Shown here: piece after piece, positions 9,611 through 19,311 of the stretch
Numbering within the stretch: the stretch's first letter is position 1
Layout of the letters: every line of letters begins with the position of its first letter
Source: Pseudomonadota bacterium
GTDB taxonomy: Bacteria; Pseudomonadota; Gammaproteobacteria; Steroidobacterales; Steroidobacteraceae
Direction: 5' to 3'
Length of the DNA: 64,000 nt
Assembly: GCA_963204835.1 (NCBI GenBank)
Contig: CAUJHJ010000019.1
Span: 1 to 64,000, forward strand
Program-made: the position numbers and the translations under genes
Notes under the pieces: generated by a model
What the model was told of the DNA's origin: nothing
Databases searched by the model: none
What the model saw: the letters and a program-made list of their open reading frames with translations, nothing else

Positions 9611-10837
9611 GTGCTCGTCCGGTTCTTCCTCGACCTGCGTGCCGGCGGCGTGCCGGTGACGTTGCCCGAGTTCCTCTCCCTGCTCGAGGCGCTCGCGGCG
9701 CGCGTCGCCCGGCTCTCGGCCGAGGATTTCTACCACCTCGCCCGCGTTTGCCTCGTCAAGGACGAGCGCCATTACGACCGCTACGACCGGGTGTTCGCCG
9801 GGCACTTCAAGGGTGCGGAACGGCTCTTCGAGGCGAGCGCGGCCGACGTGCCCGAGGCGTGGTTGCGCGCGCTCGCCGAACGCGTCCTCACGGAGGAGGA
9901 GAAGGCGCAGGTCGAGGCGCTCGGCGGCTGGGAGAAGCTCATGGAGACGCTGCGCCAGCGGCTCGCCGAGCAGCGGGAGCGCCACGAGGGCGGCAGCAAG
10001 TGGATCGGCACCGGAGGCACTTCACCCTTCGGCGCCCAGGGTTACAACCCGGAGGGCGTGCGCATCGGCCAGGCGGGTTCACGGCACCGGCGGGCCGTGA
10101 AAGTGTGGGACCGGCGCGAGTTCGCCAACTTCGACGACACCCTCGAACTCGGCACCCGCAATTTCAAGATGGGCCTGCGCCGCCTGCGGCGCTTCGCGCG
10201 CGAAGGCGCCGCCGAGGAACTCGATCTCGACGGCACGATATCGGCGACCGCACGCAATGCGGGCTACCTCGACCTGAAGCTCGTGCCCGAGCGGCGCAAT
10301 GCGGTCAAGGTGCTGCTGCTGCTGGATGTCGGCGGCTCGATGGACGACCACGTGCGGGTCTGCGACGAGCTGTTCTCGGCCGCGCGCAGCGAGTTTCGCC
10401 ACTTCGAGCACTACTATTTCCACAACTTCCCCTACGAGTCGCTGTGGAAGGACAACCGCCGCCGGCACACCGAGCGCATCGCGACGGACCAGTTGATCCG
10501 CACCTATGGGCCCGACTACCGCGCGATCTTCGTCGGCGATGCGGCGATGAGCCCCTACGAGATCACGATGCCGGGCGGCAGCGTCGAGCACTGGAACGCG
10601 GAAGCGGGCGAGGCCTGGTTGCGGCGCCTGACGGCGCATTTCCGCCATTGCGTGTGGCTCAATCCCGAGCCCCTGGAGCGTTGGGACTACACGCCGTCCA
10701 TCGTCATCACGCGCGGGCTCGTGGAGGGGCGCATGTTCCCCCTGACCCTGGCGGGGCTCGACCAGGCGACCGCCGAACTGCAGCGGCGCGGCGTCGCGCC
10801 TCCGCGGCCCACTAGCCCTTCGGCGCCGCCGCCTTGA
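9611..10837 (+). CDS. VWA-domain protein, CoxE-like partner of MoxR
   Basis: This 408-residue protein has an N-terminal helical region, a charged middle, and a C-terminal von Willebrand A domain. The metal-site motif is present as LLLLDVGGSMDD, with Gly in place of the first Ser of the usual DxSxS. No signal peptide or membrane segment is seen, so a cytoplasmic role is expected. It starts at GTG 9611, 3 bp after the MoxR ATPase, which fits a two-component ATPase/adaptor system. Its 3' end overlaps the convergent peroxiredoxin gene by 26 bp. Confidence 0.85.
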   Translation: MLVRFFLDLRAGGVPVTLPEFLSLLEALAARVARLSAEDFYHLARVCLVKDERHYDRYDRVFAGHFKGAERLFEASAADVPEAWLRALAERVLTEEEKAQVEALGGWEKLMETLRQRLAEQRERHEGGSKWIGTGGTSPFGAQGYNPEGVRIGQAGSRHRRAVKVWDRREFANFDDTLELGTRNFKMGLRRLRRFAREGAAEELDLDGTISATARNAGYLDLKLVPERRNAVKVLLLLDVGGSMDDHVRVCDELFSAARSEFRHFEHYYFHNFPYESLWKDNRRRHTERIATDQLIRTYGPDYRAIFVGDAAMSPYEITMPGGSVEHWNAEAGEAWLRRLTAHFRHCVWLNPEPLERWDYTPSIVITRGLVEGRMFPLTLAGLDQATAELQRRGVAPPRPTSPSAPPP

Positions 10838-11363
10838 GCGCCTTCAGCTCCGCGAGCACGAACTGCGAGTGCCCCTTGGGGTCGACTTTCTCGTAATGCC
10901 TCGCGATGCGGCCCTGCGGATCGACGATGAACGTGTCGCGGCGGGCGACTTCCAGGACGCCCATCAGCTTGTGCAGCACGCCGTAGCTCCTCGCGACCGA
11001 CTTCGCCGAATCGGCGAGGATCGTGAAGGGCAGGCTGTGCTCGCGCGCGAATTCCTCGTGCGACTGCACGTCGTCGACGCTGATGCCGAGGATCACCGCC
11101 CCGGCCTCGCGGAAGGCGAAGATGTTGTCGCGGAACTCGCAGGCCTGCGTCGTGCAGCCCGGCGTGTTGTCCTTCGGGTAGAAGTAGAGCACCACCCACT
11201 TGCCCTTCTGCTCGCCGAGGGTGTGCCACTTGCCGTTCTGGTCCTGCAGCCGGAAATCCGGCGCGGGCATGCCGACCGCGGGGGAGGCTGCGTGGGCCGG
11301 TGTGGCCAGGGCCGCGGCGGTGAGCGCGAGGGCGCAAAGCAAGGTCGAACGGGCTCGAAGCAT
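10812..11363 (-). CDS. Bcp-type peroxiredoxin with a signal peptide
   Basis: This thiol peroxidase reduces hydroperoxides with electrons from thioredoxin-like partners. Residues 1-25 form a clear signal peptide ending near PAHA, followed by the peroxiredoxin fold. The active site reads DNTPGCTTQACEF: the peroxidatic Cys in TPGCT and a second Cys five residues on, as in BCP/PrxQ. The start at 11363 is chosen because an upstream extension would lack family similarity. Most Bcp proteins are cytoplasmic, so export to the periplasm is noteworthy. The gene converges on and overlaps the VWA gene by 26 bp. Confidence 0.9.
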   Translation of the reverse strand: MLRARSTLLCALALTAAALATPAHAASPAVGMPAPDFRLQDQNGKWHTLGEQKGKWVVLYFYPKDNTPGCTTQACEFRDNIFAFREAGAVILGISVDDVQSHEEFAREHSLPFTILADSAKSVARSYGVLHKLMGVLEVARRDTFIVDPQGRIARHYEKVDPKGHSQFVLAELKALKAAAPKG

Positions 11364-11453
11364 GGGGGTCCCTGTCTTTCGTTGGCCGCGAAGGCGCGGG
11401 CGCGAACTGGTCGATTCTAACAGCCGCCCGGGATGGGCCAGAATGCGCCCCAC

Positions 11454-12599
11454 ATGACCGAGGACACGATCATAGCCGGCCGCCCGTTGCACGGGCTGAT
11501 CCTGACGGGAGGCGGGGCCCGCTCCGCCTATCAGGTCGGTGTCCTGAAGGCGCTCGCCGAAATGCTGCCGCGTCGCGGCATCCCTTTCCCGGTGCTGATC
11601 GGCACCTCCGCGGGGGCGGTCGCGACGGCCGCGCTCGCCGCCGAGGCCCGCCGCTGGCGCGGCGCCGTCGCTTCGCTCGAGCACGTCTGGGGCAACTTCC
11701 ATTGCAGCCAGGTCTTTCGCGTTTCGTCGCGGTCCATGCTCGGCTCCGGGCTGCGTTGGCTTGCCGCGCTGCTGTCGGGCGGTACGCTGGCGCGGCCGCC
11801 GAGGTCGGTCTTCGACAACAGCCCGCTGTCGGAACTGCTGGCGCAGAACATCGATTTCGGCGCGATCCGCCACAGCATTTCATCGGGCATGCTGCACGCG
11901 GTTGCGCTGTGCTCGACCGGATACTCGAGCGCGCATTCCGTCGCGTTCTTCGACGGCGAGTCGCGCATCCCGGAGTGGGCGCGGGCGCATCGCGAGGGCC
12001 GGCGCACCGAGCTCACGCTCTCGCACCTCATGGGCAGCCTCGCCGTCCCGTTCCTCGTCCCGCCCGTGCAGCTCGGCACCGAGTATTTCGGCGACGGCGC
12101 GATGCGCCAGATGGCGCCGATGAGCCCGGCCGTGCACCTCGGCGCCGAGCGCGTGCTGGTGATCGGCGTGCGATCGATGAACGGCGCCGGCCTCGGCCAG
12201 GCGACGCAGCTGCCACGCTCGCCATCGCCCGGGCAGCTCTTCGGCTTCATGCTCGACACCCTGTTCACGGACGGCATCTACGCCGACCTCGAGCAGCTCG
12301 TGCGCCTCAATACGCTCGTGCGCTCGGTGCCGGAGTCGGTGCCGGGCGTGCGGCTCGTCGAGGCCATGGCCATCTCCCCGAGCGTGGATCCGCGCGAGAT
12401 CGCCGCGAAGCACCTGCACGAGCTGCCGCGCAGCCTGCGCGCCTTCCTGCGCGTGATCGGCGCCCGTGGCGCTGCGGGCAACCAGCTCGCGAGCTACCTG
12501 ATGTTCGAGTCGGGCTACACCGCGGAGCTGATCGCGCTCGGCTACCGCGACGCGGCCGCGCAGCGCGACCGCCTGCGGGCCTTCCTGCTGCCGGCCTGA
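11454..12599 (+). CDS. patatin-like phospholipase
   Basis: This 381-residue serine acyl hydrolase of the patatin family probably cleaves phospholipid or lysophospholipid acyl chains. Motifs are the glycine-rich oxyanion loop [13 protein letters not shown] near the N-terminus, nucleophile elbow GTSAGA, and the DGA dyad motif in YFGDGAMRQ. No clear signal peptide is present. An earlier in-frame ATG at 11433 adds seven residues. A -10-like TTCTAA near 11415 favours the later start. It is transcribed away from the peroxiredoxin gene and ends 7 bp from the convergent mgtE stop. Confidence 0.88.
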   Translation: MTEDTIIAGRPLHGLILTGGGARSAYQVGVLKALAEMLPRRGIPFPVLIGTSAGAVATAALAAEARRWRGAVASLEHVWGNFHCSQVFRVSSRSMLGSGLRWLAALLSGGTLARPPRSVFDNSPLSELLAQNIDFGAIRHSISSGMLHAVALCSTGYSSAHSVAFFDGESRIPEWARAHREGRRTELTLSHLMGSLAVPFLVPPVQLGTEYFGDGAMRQMAPMSPAVHLGAERVLVIGVRSMNGAGLGQATQLPRSPSPGQLFGFMLDTLFTDGIYADLEQLVRLNTLVRSVPESVPGVRLVEAMAISPSVDPREIAAKHLHELPRSLRAFLRVIGARGAAGNQLASYLMFESGYTAELIALGYRDAAAQRDRLRAFLLPA

Positions 12600-12606
12600 A
12601 GGCGGC

Positions 12607-13965
12607 CTAGACGAGGAAGAGGGCGCCGAGGCTCAACAGCGTCGCAAAGCCGATGCAGTCGGTGAAGGTCGTGAGGATCACGCCGGCCGAGAGCGCCGGA
12701 TCGATCCGCAGGCGCCGCAACATGAGGGGGATCAGCACGCCCACCGCCGCGGCCGCAAGCAGGTTCATCAGCATGGCCGCGGCAACGATCGCCGCGACCT
12801 GCCACTTGCCGAACAGCACGATCGTGATCACGCCGACCGCGAGCGCGACCACGAGGCCGTTCAGGCCGCCCACCGCGATTTCCTTGAACAGCAGCCAGCG
12901 CGCGTTGGCCCATTCCACCTTGCCGAGCGCGATGCCGCGGATCAGCAGCGTGACGGTCTGCGTGCCCGCGATGCCGCCCATGCTCGAGACGACCGGCAGC
13001 AACGCCGCGAGCACCGCGACGCGCTCGATCGTTCCCTCGAAATTTGCGACCACGGAAGCGCCGAGGAAGGCGGTGCAGATGTTGACGCCGAGCCAGACGA
13101 GCCGGCGGCGCGCCGACGGCACGACAGCGGCGAACACGTCTTCCTCGTCGGCGAGGCCGGCCATCGACAGCACCGAATGCTCGGCTTCCTCGCGGATCAC
13201 GTCGACGATATCGTCGACCGTGATGCGGCCGAGCAGCTTGCCCTCGGGGCTCACGACCGCGGCCGATACGAGGTCGCGGTCCTCGAACAGCAGCGACACC
13301 TCGTGCGCGGGCGTCAGCGGATCGATGCGCGGCGCCTCGCTGTCGAGGCAGTCGCCGACGAGGTGCTCGGGATCCTCGGTCAGGAGGCGCGTGAGCGGGA
13401 CCGTGCCGAGGTACTTGTCGCGCCGGTCCGCGACGAACAGGCTGTCAGTGCGCTCCGGCAACTCGCCGCGCATGCGCACGTAGCGCAGCACCACTTCGAT
13501 CGGCACGTCGGCCCGCACGCTCACGGTGTCGGTGTTCATCAGGCCGCCGGCGCTGTCCTCCGGATAGGAGAGCACGGTGCGCAGGCGCTCCCGGTCGCGC
13601 AGGTCCATCGAGTGCAGCAGCTGCTGAGTCACCGTTTCCGGCAGGTCGGCGAGCAGGTCGGCGAGATCGTCGACTTCCATGCCCTCGGTGGCCGCGACCA
13701 GCTCTTCGGCCTCCATCTCGTGCATCACGTCGGCGCGCACGCTCTCGCTGAGTTCGAGCAGCACCTCGCCCTCGAGCTCCGGATCGACGATCTCCCAGAC
13801 GACTTCGCGCTGCGCAGGCGGCAGGGACTCGAGCAGCAGCGCGATGTCGGCCGGGTGCATCGCGTTGACCATGCGATGCGCCGTGCGCAGCGTCCCCTGG
13901 TCGAGCGCGTCCCGCAGCGCCGCGAGGCGCCCGGACTTCAGGGGTTTCAGTTCGCTATCGCTCAT
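12607..13965 (-). CDS. mgtE: magnesium transporter MgtE
   Basis: MgtE is an inner-membrane Mg2+ channel gated by cytosolic Mg2+. The 452-residue protein has the N-terminal acidic superhelical domain (HPADIALLLESLPPAQR, DDLADLLADLP), a tandem CBS pair, the plug region and about five C-terminal membrane helices with PVVSSMGGIAGTQ and GLNGLVVALAVG. Length is typical. An alternative ATG at 13983 would add six residues. An extended -10-like TGGTAGACT at 14012-14004 on this strand could be its promoter. Confidence 0.95.
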   Translation of the reverse strand: MSDSELKPLKSGRLAALRDALDQGTLRTAHRMVNAMHPADIALLLESLPPAQREVVWEIVDPELEGEVLLELSESVRADVMHEMEAEELVAATEGMEVDDLADLLADLPETVTQQLLHSMDLRDRERLRTVLSYPEDSAGGLMNTDTVSVRADVPIEVVLRYVRMRGELPERTDSLFVADRRDKYLGTVPLTRLLTEDPEHLVGDCLDSEAPRIDPLTPAHEVSLLFEDRDLVSAAVVSPEGKLLGRITVDDIVDVIREEAEHSVLSMAGLADEEDVFAAVVPSARRRLVWLGVNICTAFLGASVVANFEGTIERVAVLAALLPVVSSMGGIAGTQTVTLLIRGIALGKVEWANARWLLFKEIAVGGLNGLVVALAVGVITIVLFGKWQVAAIVAAAMLMNLLAAAAVGVLIPLMLRRLRIDPALSAGVILTTFTDCIGFATLLSLGALFLV

Positions 13966-14048
13966 GGGACGGGATCGGTGCATGGCCCCGCGCGGGCGCG
14001 CGGAGTCTACCAGCCCGCGGCTGCCGGCCAACAGCGGGCGCGGGCCCG

Positions 14049-15152
14049 CTAGGGACTGACGAATCCCGCGACCGCTTGTCCGGAGTCGTCGAGCAGTTCG
14101 AGCCGCGCTCCCGTGAGCCGCCAAGCGGCAACATTGGCGAGGGCGGCGTGGAACCGCTGTTCGAGTTCCATGCCCTGCGCGCAGGCCATCATCGTGCCTG
14201 CCATCTGCGTGAAGGCGAGCTTCGCGCCGTCGAGTTCGTAGCCGCCCATCATGCGATTGCAGCCGGCGTAGCCGCTCGCCCGATGCGCGACGGAGGCAAG
14301 CACGACATAGGGTGCGCGCTGCTCCGCGGCGAGCACGACGGGCGCATTGCCGAGGCTCGCGAGGCGCCAGTAGGTGTCCTCGAGGGCCGGGGCCGGGGGA
14401 CTTGCGCAAGTGCCGGCGGCGATGTGGATGAAATGCTCGACCATCAGGGTCGGGCGCGCGGGGCCTTCCATCCCGGCGCGTTCCTCGATCCGCCCGACGA
14501 GCGTCGCGAGGAGCGGTGCGCCCGGCTGCGCACGCGCCTTGAGGTACGCGGCCTCGAGGGCGGCGTTGTCGAGCGCCTGCGCCACCGGCACGCGCACGCC
14601 ACTCTGGCAGTCGGTGAAAGATCCCGCGTCCGCCAGGTATCGGTACTCGCCCCGCAGCAGCGCGGGGCCCGCGGTTGCAGCGCCCGGAACCGACAGCGTG
14701 CCCGATGCGGCCGGCAGGCCAGGATGCGTGCCTCGGGCGCTCACCATCAGGATGGAAACCGGTGCCGCGTCGGGTCCCGAGGGCAGGGGCAGGTGCGTGT
14801 CCGACGTGAACAGCAGCTCCGCCCCGTGCAGCACCCTCGCCCGGATTGCATAGCGGTGCGAGGGCAGGATGCGGGCGGGGTCATAAGTGAGGGTGAACCT
14901 GAAGGGCGGGGCCCCCGGCGCCTCGTCACGCGTGCTCGCGATCGGCAGGGCCGGCGCGTCGGCTCGCGACACATCCTCGATCAGCGCCTCGAACACTGCG
15001 CCCGGCGGCAGCGCGATGCGCTCGCGATAAGTGGCCGTACCGGACACGGAGGTCATTGCCGGCGGGGCGGGCGTGGTGCAGCCCCCGCCCAGAGCGGCTG
15101 CCGTGAGCGCCGCCGCCAGGGCTGCGTGACGCGCGAATGCGTGCAAGTACAT
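14049..15152 (-). CDS. YbaY/META-domain outer-membrane lipoprotein
   Basis: The 367-residue protein has a lipoprotein signal peptide with lipobox LGGGC (Cys25), so it should be acylated and face the periplasm. Residues about 30-140 resemble the YbaY/pilotin-like beta domain (VSGTATYRERIALPPGAVFEALIEDVSRAD). The C-terminal third resembles a META (HslJ-type) domain, including SGYAGCNRMMGGYELDGAKLAFTQMAGTMMAC. Such proteins are linked to envelope or antibiotic stress, but no reaction is known. It ends 83 bp from mgtE on the same strand and is 13 bp downstream of rapZ, so it may be carried on that operon. Confidence 0.8.
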   Translation of the reverse strand: MYLHAFARHAALAAALTAAALGGGCTTPAPPAMTSVSGTATYRERIALPPGAVFEALIEDVSRADAPALPIASTRDEAPGAPPFRFTLTYDPARILPSHRYAIRARVLHGAELLFTSDTHLPLPSGPDAAPVSILMVSARGTHPGLPAASGTLSVPGAATAGPALLRGEYRYLADAGSFTDCQSGVRVPVAQALDNAALEAAYLKARAQPGAPLLATLVGRIEERAGMEGPARPTLMVEHFIHIAAGTCASPPAPALEDTYWRLASLGNAPVVLAAEQRAPYVVLASVAHRASGYAGCNRMMGGYELDGAKLAFTQMAGTMMACAQGMELEQRFHAALANVAAWRLTGARLELLDDSGQAVAGFVSP

Positions 15153-15165
15153 GGTTGCCTCCTCT

Positions 15166-16038
15166 TCAGCCGCCGTGCCTCGAGTGCAGCTCGTTGTGCC
15201 GCACCGAAACGAGCGGGTGCTGCGCGGTGAAGTGCTCGGCGAGCCGGTTCACGACGTAGACCGAACGGTGCTGGCCACCGGTGCAACCGACCGCCACGGT
15301 CAGGTAGCGGCGATTGGCCGAGGTGTGCTCGGGAATACGTGCGGTGACGAACGCCGCGATGTCGTCGACCAGGCGCGCAACCGCCGGCTCGGCCTCGAGG
15401 AAGCGGATCACTTCCGGGTCGCGGCCCGTCAGCGGGCGCAGCAGCGGTTCCCAGTAGGGGTTCGGCAGCGAACGCGCGTCGAACACGAAATCGGCGTCGC
15501 CCGGGATGCCGTGCTTGAAGCCGAAGGACTCGAAGGTGATCGCGAGCCGTGGCGCGACGCGCGCTTCGGCGGACTTCAGCACCACGTCGCGCAGCGCGTG
15601 CACGCCCATGCGCGATGTGTCGATCACCCGGTCGGCCGCGTGCATGATCGGCTCGAGCAGGTCGCGCTCCATCGCGATCGCCTCGCGCAGGCCCGCGTTG
15701 CCGCGGCTCATCGGGTGCTTGCGGCGCGTCTCGGCGAAGCGGCGCAGCAGTTCCTCGTCGCTCGCGGTGAGGAACAGCTCCTCGCACTGGATGCCGCTCT
15801 TCTTCAGCTCCTGCAGCAGCTTCGGCACGGAGGCGATCTCCGCCGCCGTGTTGCGCGCGTCGAGCCCGACGGCGATCCGCTCGTACACGGCCTCGGCGCT
15901 GCGCACGGTGTGGGAAATGAGCGGCGTCAGCAGGGCGGCCGGGATGTTGTCGATGCAGTAGAAGCCGAGGTCCTCGAGCATGTGCAGGGCGACGCTCTTG
16001 CCCGATCCCGAAAGACCGCTGACGACGATGACGCGCAT
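15166..16038 (-). CDS. rapZ: RNase adaptor / nucleotide-binding protein RapZ
   Basis: RapZ binds nucleotides and small RNAs; in enterobacteria it delivers GlmZ to RNase E, tuning amino-sugar synthesis. The 290-residue protein has Walker A GLSGSGKS at the N-terminus, FYCIDNIPAAL, and the conserved C-terminal GCTGGQHRSVYVVNRLAEH. It follows hpf by 29 bp. The ptsN gene, commonly between hpf and rapZ, is absent here. Confidence 0.95.
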   Translation of the reverse strand: MRVIVVSGLSGSGKSVALHMLEDLGFYCIDNIPAALLTPLISHTVRSAEAVYERIAVGLDARNTAAEIASVPKLLQELKKSGIQCEELFLTASDEELLRRFAETRRKHPMSRGNAGLREAIAMERDLLEPIMHAADRVIDTSRMGVHALRDVVLKSAEARVAPRLAITFESFGFKHGIPGDADFVFDARSLPNPYWEPLLRPLTGRDPEVIRFLEAEPAVARLVDDIAAFVTARIPEHTSANRRYLTVAVGCTGGQHRSVYVVNRLAEHFTAQHPLVSVRHNELHSRHGG

Positions 16039-16067
16039 GCTGCGAGGGGCCGGCGGGGCTTGCGCGC

Positions 16068-16388
16068 CTACTGGCGCGTGGTCTTGCGCCCTTCGGCGGC
16101 ATGGTGGTCGCGCGACTTTTCCTTGTGCTTCCTCACGAGCCGGTCGAGCTTGTCGGCGAGCGCGTCGATCGCGGCGTACATGTCCTCCTCGATCGCATCG
16201 GCGTGGATCGAGCCGCCGCGCACGTGCAGGGTGGCCTCGGCCTTCTGCCGCAGCTTCTCGACGGTGAGGACGCAGTGCACGTCGATCACGTGGTCGAAAT
16301 GGCGCACGATGCGCTCGAGCTTCTTCTCGACGTAGCCGCGCAGCGGCGGGGTGACTTCGACGTGATGGCCGCTCACTGAAAGTTGCAT
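16068..16388 (-). CDS. hpf: ribosome hibernation promoting factor, short form
   Basis: Hpf binds the small ribosomal subunit in stationary phase and promotes ribosome dimerisation or inactivation. The 106-residue protein is the short type, starting MQLSVSGHHVEVTPPLRGYVEKKLERI and ending in a basic tail. The ATG at 16388 is preceded by GAGGAG about 8 nt upstream. It sits 31 bp downstream of rpoN, the conserved arrangement in which it is also called a sigma-54 modulation protein. Confidence 0.95.
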   Translation of the reverse strand: MQLSVSGHHVEVTPPLRGYVEKKLERIVRHFDHVIDVHCVLTVEKLRQKAEATLHVRGGSIHADAIEEDMYAAIDALADKLDRLVRKHKEKSRDHHAAEGRKTTRQ

Positions 16389-16419
16389 CGCGCTCTCCTC
16401 ATTTCCGCAAACCTGCCCG

Positions 16420-17862
16420 TCATTTCGCTGCGCTGCGCCGGCGCTCGTTCGACGGCGCAATGCGCATCGCCTCCCGGTACTTCGCGACCGTGCGCCGCGC
16501 CACGGGGATGCCCTCCGCCGACAGCAGCTCGGCGAGGCGGCTGTCGGACAGCGGCGCCGCCGGGTCCTCCTCGCGGATCAGCTTCCTGATCTTGGCGCGG
16601 ATCGCGGTCGAGGAAGTCTCGGCGGCCTCGCCGCCGCCCACGTGGCTCGAGAAGAAATAGCGCAACTCGAACACGCCGCGGGGGGTGTGCATGTACTTGC
16701 CGGAGGTGATGCGCGAAATGGTCGATTCGTGCATCTCGATGGCCGCGGCAATGTCCTTCAGGATCATCGGGCGCATGTGCTCGTCGCCCTGCTCGAGGAA
16801 GGCATTCTGGCGCTCGACGATCGCGCGCGCGACCCGCAGCAGGGTGTCGTTCCTGATCTCGAGGCTCTTCAGCAGCCAGCGGGCCTCCTGCAGCTGCGCG
16901 CGCAGGTTGGCGTGCGAGCTGTTCCTGCCGAGGAGGCTCGCGTAGCCCTGGTTCAGGCGCACCCGCGGCAGCGTGGAGGGATTGATCTCGACGCTCCAGC
17001 CGCGCTCGGTGCGTCGCACGAACACGTCGGGCACCACGTACTCGGGCGCGCTGCCGCTCAGCGCCGAACCCGGGCGGGGCTGGCAGGTGCGCACGAGCGC
17101 CAGCGCCTCGGCGAGCTCGTCTTCCGTCACGCGCAGCTCGCGCCGCAGCAGCGCGAGTTCGTTGCGCGCGAGCGTGTCGAGGTGACCGGCGGCGATCGCC
17201 AGCGCCGTCGCGAGGCCGGGCGTGGCCGGGTCGAACTGGCGCAGTTGCAGCGCGATGCATTCCGCGACCGAGCGCGCACCCACCCCGGCGGGGTCGAGCG
17301 CCTGCACTGTCGCGAGCACGTCCAGCACCTCGGCGCCGTCGCAGATGACGTCGGGGCGCAGGGTGGCGGCGATTTCGTCCGCCGGCTCGATCAGGTAGCC
17401 GTCGTCGTTGATCGCATCCACGATCGCGCGCGCGACGGCGAGCCGGCGCGCGTCGAGGTCGGCGACCTCGAGCTGGGAGAGGAGGTGGTCCTGGAGTGAG
17501 GTATCGGATTCGCCGGCGAACTCCTGCTGGCGATCGTCTTCGTCGGGCGACCAGGGCGCCTCGGACGATCCTGCGTCGCTCGACCAGTTGTCAGCGATGA
17601 TCTCGACATCGACCTGGGGCGTATCGCGTTGCGGGGCCTCGAATTCGGGGGCGGCGCGTTCGGCCGGCGACTGGATCGCCTCGAAGATCCCGGTCTGTTC
17701 CGTCTCCTCGACGGCCTCGAGCATCACGTTCGATTCGAGCAGCTCGCGGATGTGGGCCTGGAGTTCGAGCGCGGGCAACTGCAGCAGCCGGATCGCCTGC
17801 TGCAACTGCGGGGTCATCGTGAGCGACTGGCCCAGCTTCAGCTGCAGGGAGGGCTTCAGCAT
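16420..17862 (-). CDS. rpoN: RNA polymerase sigma-54 factor
   Basis: RpoN directs polymerase to -24/-12 promoters and needs enhancer-binding ATPases. The 480-residue protein has the Gln-rich activator region LKLGQSLTMTPQLQQAIRLLQL, an acidic linker, the core-binding region and the C-terminal RpoN box read as ARRTVAKYREAMRI. The ATG at 17862 gives the canonical MLKPSLQLKL start. A GTG at 17889 would add nine residues. It lies 64 bp after lptB on the same strand, the widespread lptB-rpoN-hpf order. Confidence 0.97.
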   Translation of the reverse strand: MLKPSLQLKLGQSLTMTPQLQQAIRLLQLPALELQAHIRELLESNVMLEAVEETEQTGIFEAIQSPAERAAPEFEAPQRDTPQVDVEIIADNWSSDAGSSEAPWSPDEDDRQQEFAGESDTSLQDHLLSQLEVADLDARRLAVARAIVDAINDDGYLIEPADEIAATLRPDVICDGAEVLDVLATVQALDPAGVGARSVAECIALQLRQFDPATPGLATALAIAAGHLDTLARNELALLRRELRVTEDELAEALALVRTCQPRPGSALSGSAPEYVVPDVFVRRTERGWSVEINPSTLPRVRLNQGYASLLGRNSSHANLRAQLQEARWLLKSLEIRNDTLLRVARAIVERQNAFLEQGDEHMRPMILKDIAAAIEMHESTISRITSGKYMHTPRGVFELRYFFSSHVGGGEAAETSSTAIRAKIRKLIREEDPAAPLSDSRLAELLSAEGIPVARRTVAKYREAMRIAPSNERRRSAAK

Positions 17863-17926
17863 GGCGGTGGCGGTACGAACGCCCAACACGTTGATTCGAA
17901 AAGAGTATTCAGAGCGCGATCACCGG

Positions 17927-18652
17927 TCACATGCGGAACGATTCACCCAAGTACACCTCACGGACTTGGGGGTTGGCAAGGATTTCTTCCGCAGTCCCGG
18001 CGGCGATCACAGTGCCCGAACTGACGATGCAGGCGCGGTCGCACACGCCGAGCGTTTCGCGCACGTTGTGGTCGGTGATCAGCACGCCGATGCCCTTCGC
18101 CGTGAGCTCGCGGATGATGCGCTGGATGTCGAGCACGGAGAGCGGGTCGACGCCGGCGAACGGCTCGTCGAGCAGCATGAAGCGCGGCTCGGCGGCCAGG
18201 GCGCGCGCGATCTCGACGCGGCGGCGCTCGCCGCCCGAGAGCGATAGCCCGAGGCTGTCCCGCACGTGCGATATTCGCAGCTCGTCGAGGATTTCCTCGA
18301 GCCGCCGTTGCCGGCCCGCGAGGTCGAGGTCCGCGCGCGTCTCGAGGATCGCGAGGATGTTGTCCTGCACGGAAAGCTTGCGAAACACCGACGCTTCCTG
18401 CGGCAGGTAACCGATGCCCAGTTGCGCGCGCCGGTGCATCGGCTGGTGCGTGAGATCGGTGTCGCCGAGCCGGACATGCCCCGCATCCGGCGGCACGAGC
18501 CCGACAATCATGTAGAACGCCGTCGTCTTGCCGGCGCCGTTCGGCCCGAGCAGGCCCACGACCTCGCCGCTGCCCACCTCGAGCGAGAGGTCGGTGATGA
18601 TGCGGCGCTTGCCGTAGCTCTTGGCAAGCCTCGTGGCCGCAAGTCGTGTCAT
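17927..18652 (-). CDS. lptB: LPS export ABC transporter ATPase LptB
   Basis: LptB is the cytoplasmic ATPase of the LptB2FG complex that extracts lipopolysaccharide from the inner membrane. The 241-residue protein shows Walker [11 protein letters not shown]-loop LPQEASVF, signature LSGGERRR, Walker [14 protein letters not shown] and switch His in ITDHNVRE. Its start overlaps the lptA stop by 4 bp, indicating translational coupling. Confidence 0.97.
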   Translation of the reverse strand: MTRLAATRLAKSYGKRRIITDLSLEVGSGEVVGLLGPNGAGKTTAFYMIVGLVPPDAGHVRLGDTDLTHQPMHRRAQLGIGYLPQEASVFRKLSVQDNILAILETRADLDLAGRQRRLEEILDELRISHVRDSLGLSLSGGERRRVEIARALAAEPRFMLLDEPFAGVDPLSVLDIQRIIRELTAKGIGVLITDHNVRETLGVCDRACIVSSGTVIAAGTAEEILANPQVREVYLGESFRM

Positions 18653-19311
18653 GGGCGAGGCTCGTCCTTCCTGGCGTCGCCCGGATGGATCGTGATCCGC
18701 ACCCGCCCGCCGCCGTCGGGTTGCGCCTCGGCGAGCACCCGCTGGTCGCGCAGGTCGTACACGAGTTCCTCGCCGCTGATCTCGTTGCGGCCGTCGCTGA
18801 GCCAGGCGTCGCCTGAGAAGGTCACGCGATCGCTTGCCATGTCGTAGACGATCGTGGCTGCGCGGCCATGCGCCTTGCCGGGCGTACGCACGAGCTGTTG
18901 CTCGAAGCGCGCCGGCTTGCCATTGATGGTGGCGACGCGCAGCAGGTTGTCGCGGAACTGCACGCGCGCCTCGTCCGATTCGAGCAGGCCGCCATCGCGC
19001 TGGATGCGCACGTCGCCGGTGAACACCCAGGTGGAATCCCTGAAGTCGAGGCCTGTCGCGCGCGCGTTCGCGGCCGCCACGCGTGCCGTCCCCTGGGTGA
19101 TGACGACGTCGCGGAAAACGACCGTATTGCTGCGATAGTCGACGTCGGAAGATGCCGCGTCGATGTTGATCGGCAGGTCGCGCAGTGCGGCCGCGGGTAC
19201 CGGGACGGCCGGAGGTTCCGCGGCGGCGGCGCAGGCGACCGCGCCGGCGAGCAGGGCGAGCAGCGGCGCGCGTTGCCGCGCGCGCGAATCATTGCGGAAG
19301 GAAGCGGCCAT
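18649..19311 (-). CDS. lptA: LPS transport periplasmic protein LptA
   Basis: LptA forms the periplasmic bridge that carries LPS from LptC to LptD. The 220-residue protein has an N-terminal signal peptide (through about residue 31) followed by the OstA/LptA beta-jellyroll repeats, with [27 protein letters not shown] and later [16 protein letters not shown]. It overlaps lptC by 23 bp upstream and lptB by 4 bp downstream, so the three are one operon. Confidence 0.93.
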   Translation of the reverse strand: MAASFRNDSRARQRAPLLALLAGAVACAAAAEPPAVPVPAAALRDLPINIDAASSDVDYRSNTVVFRDVVITQGTARVAAANARATGLDFRDSTWVFTGDVRIQRDGGLLESDEARVQFRDNLLRVATINGKPARFEQQLVRTPGKAHGRAATIVYDMASDRVTFSGDAWLSDGRNEISGEELVYDLRDQRVLAEAQPDGGGRVRITIHPGDARKDEPRP

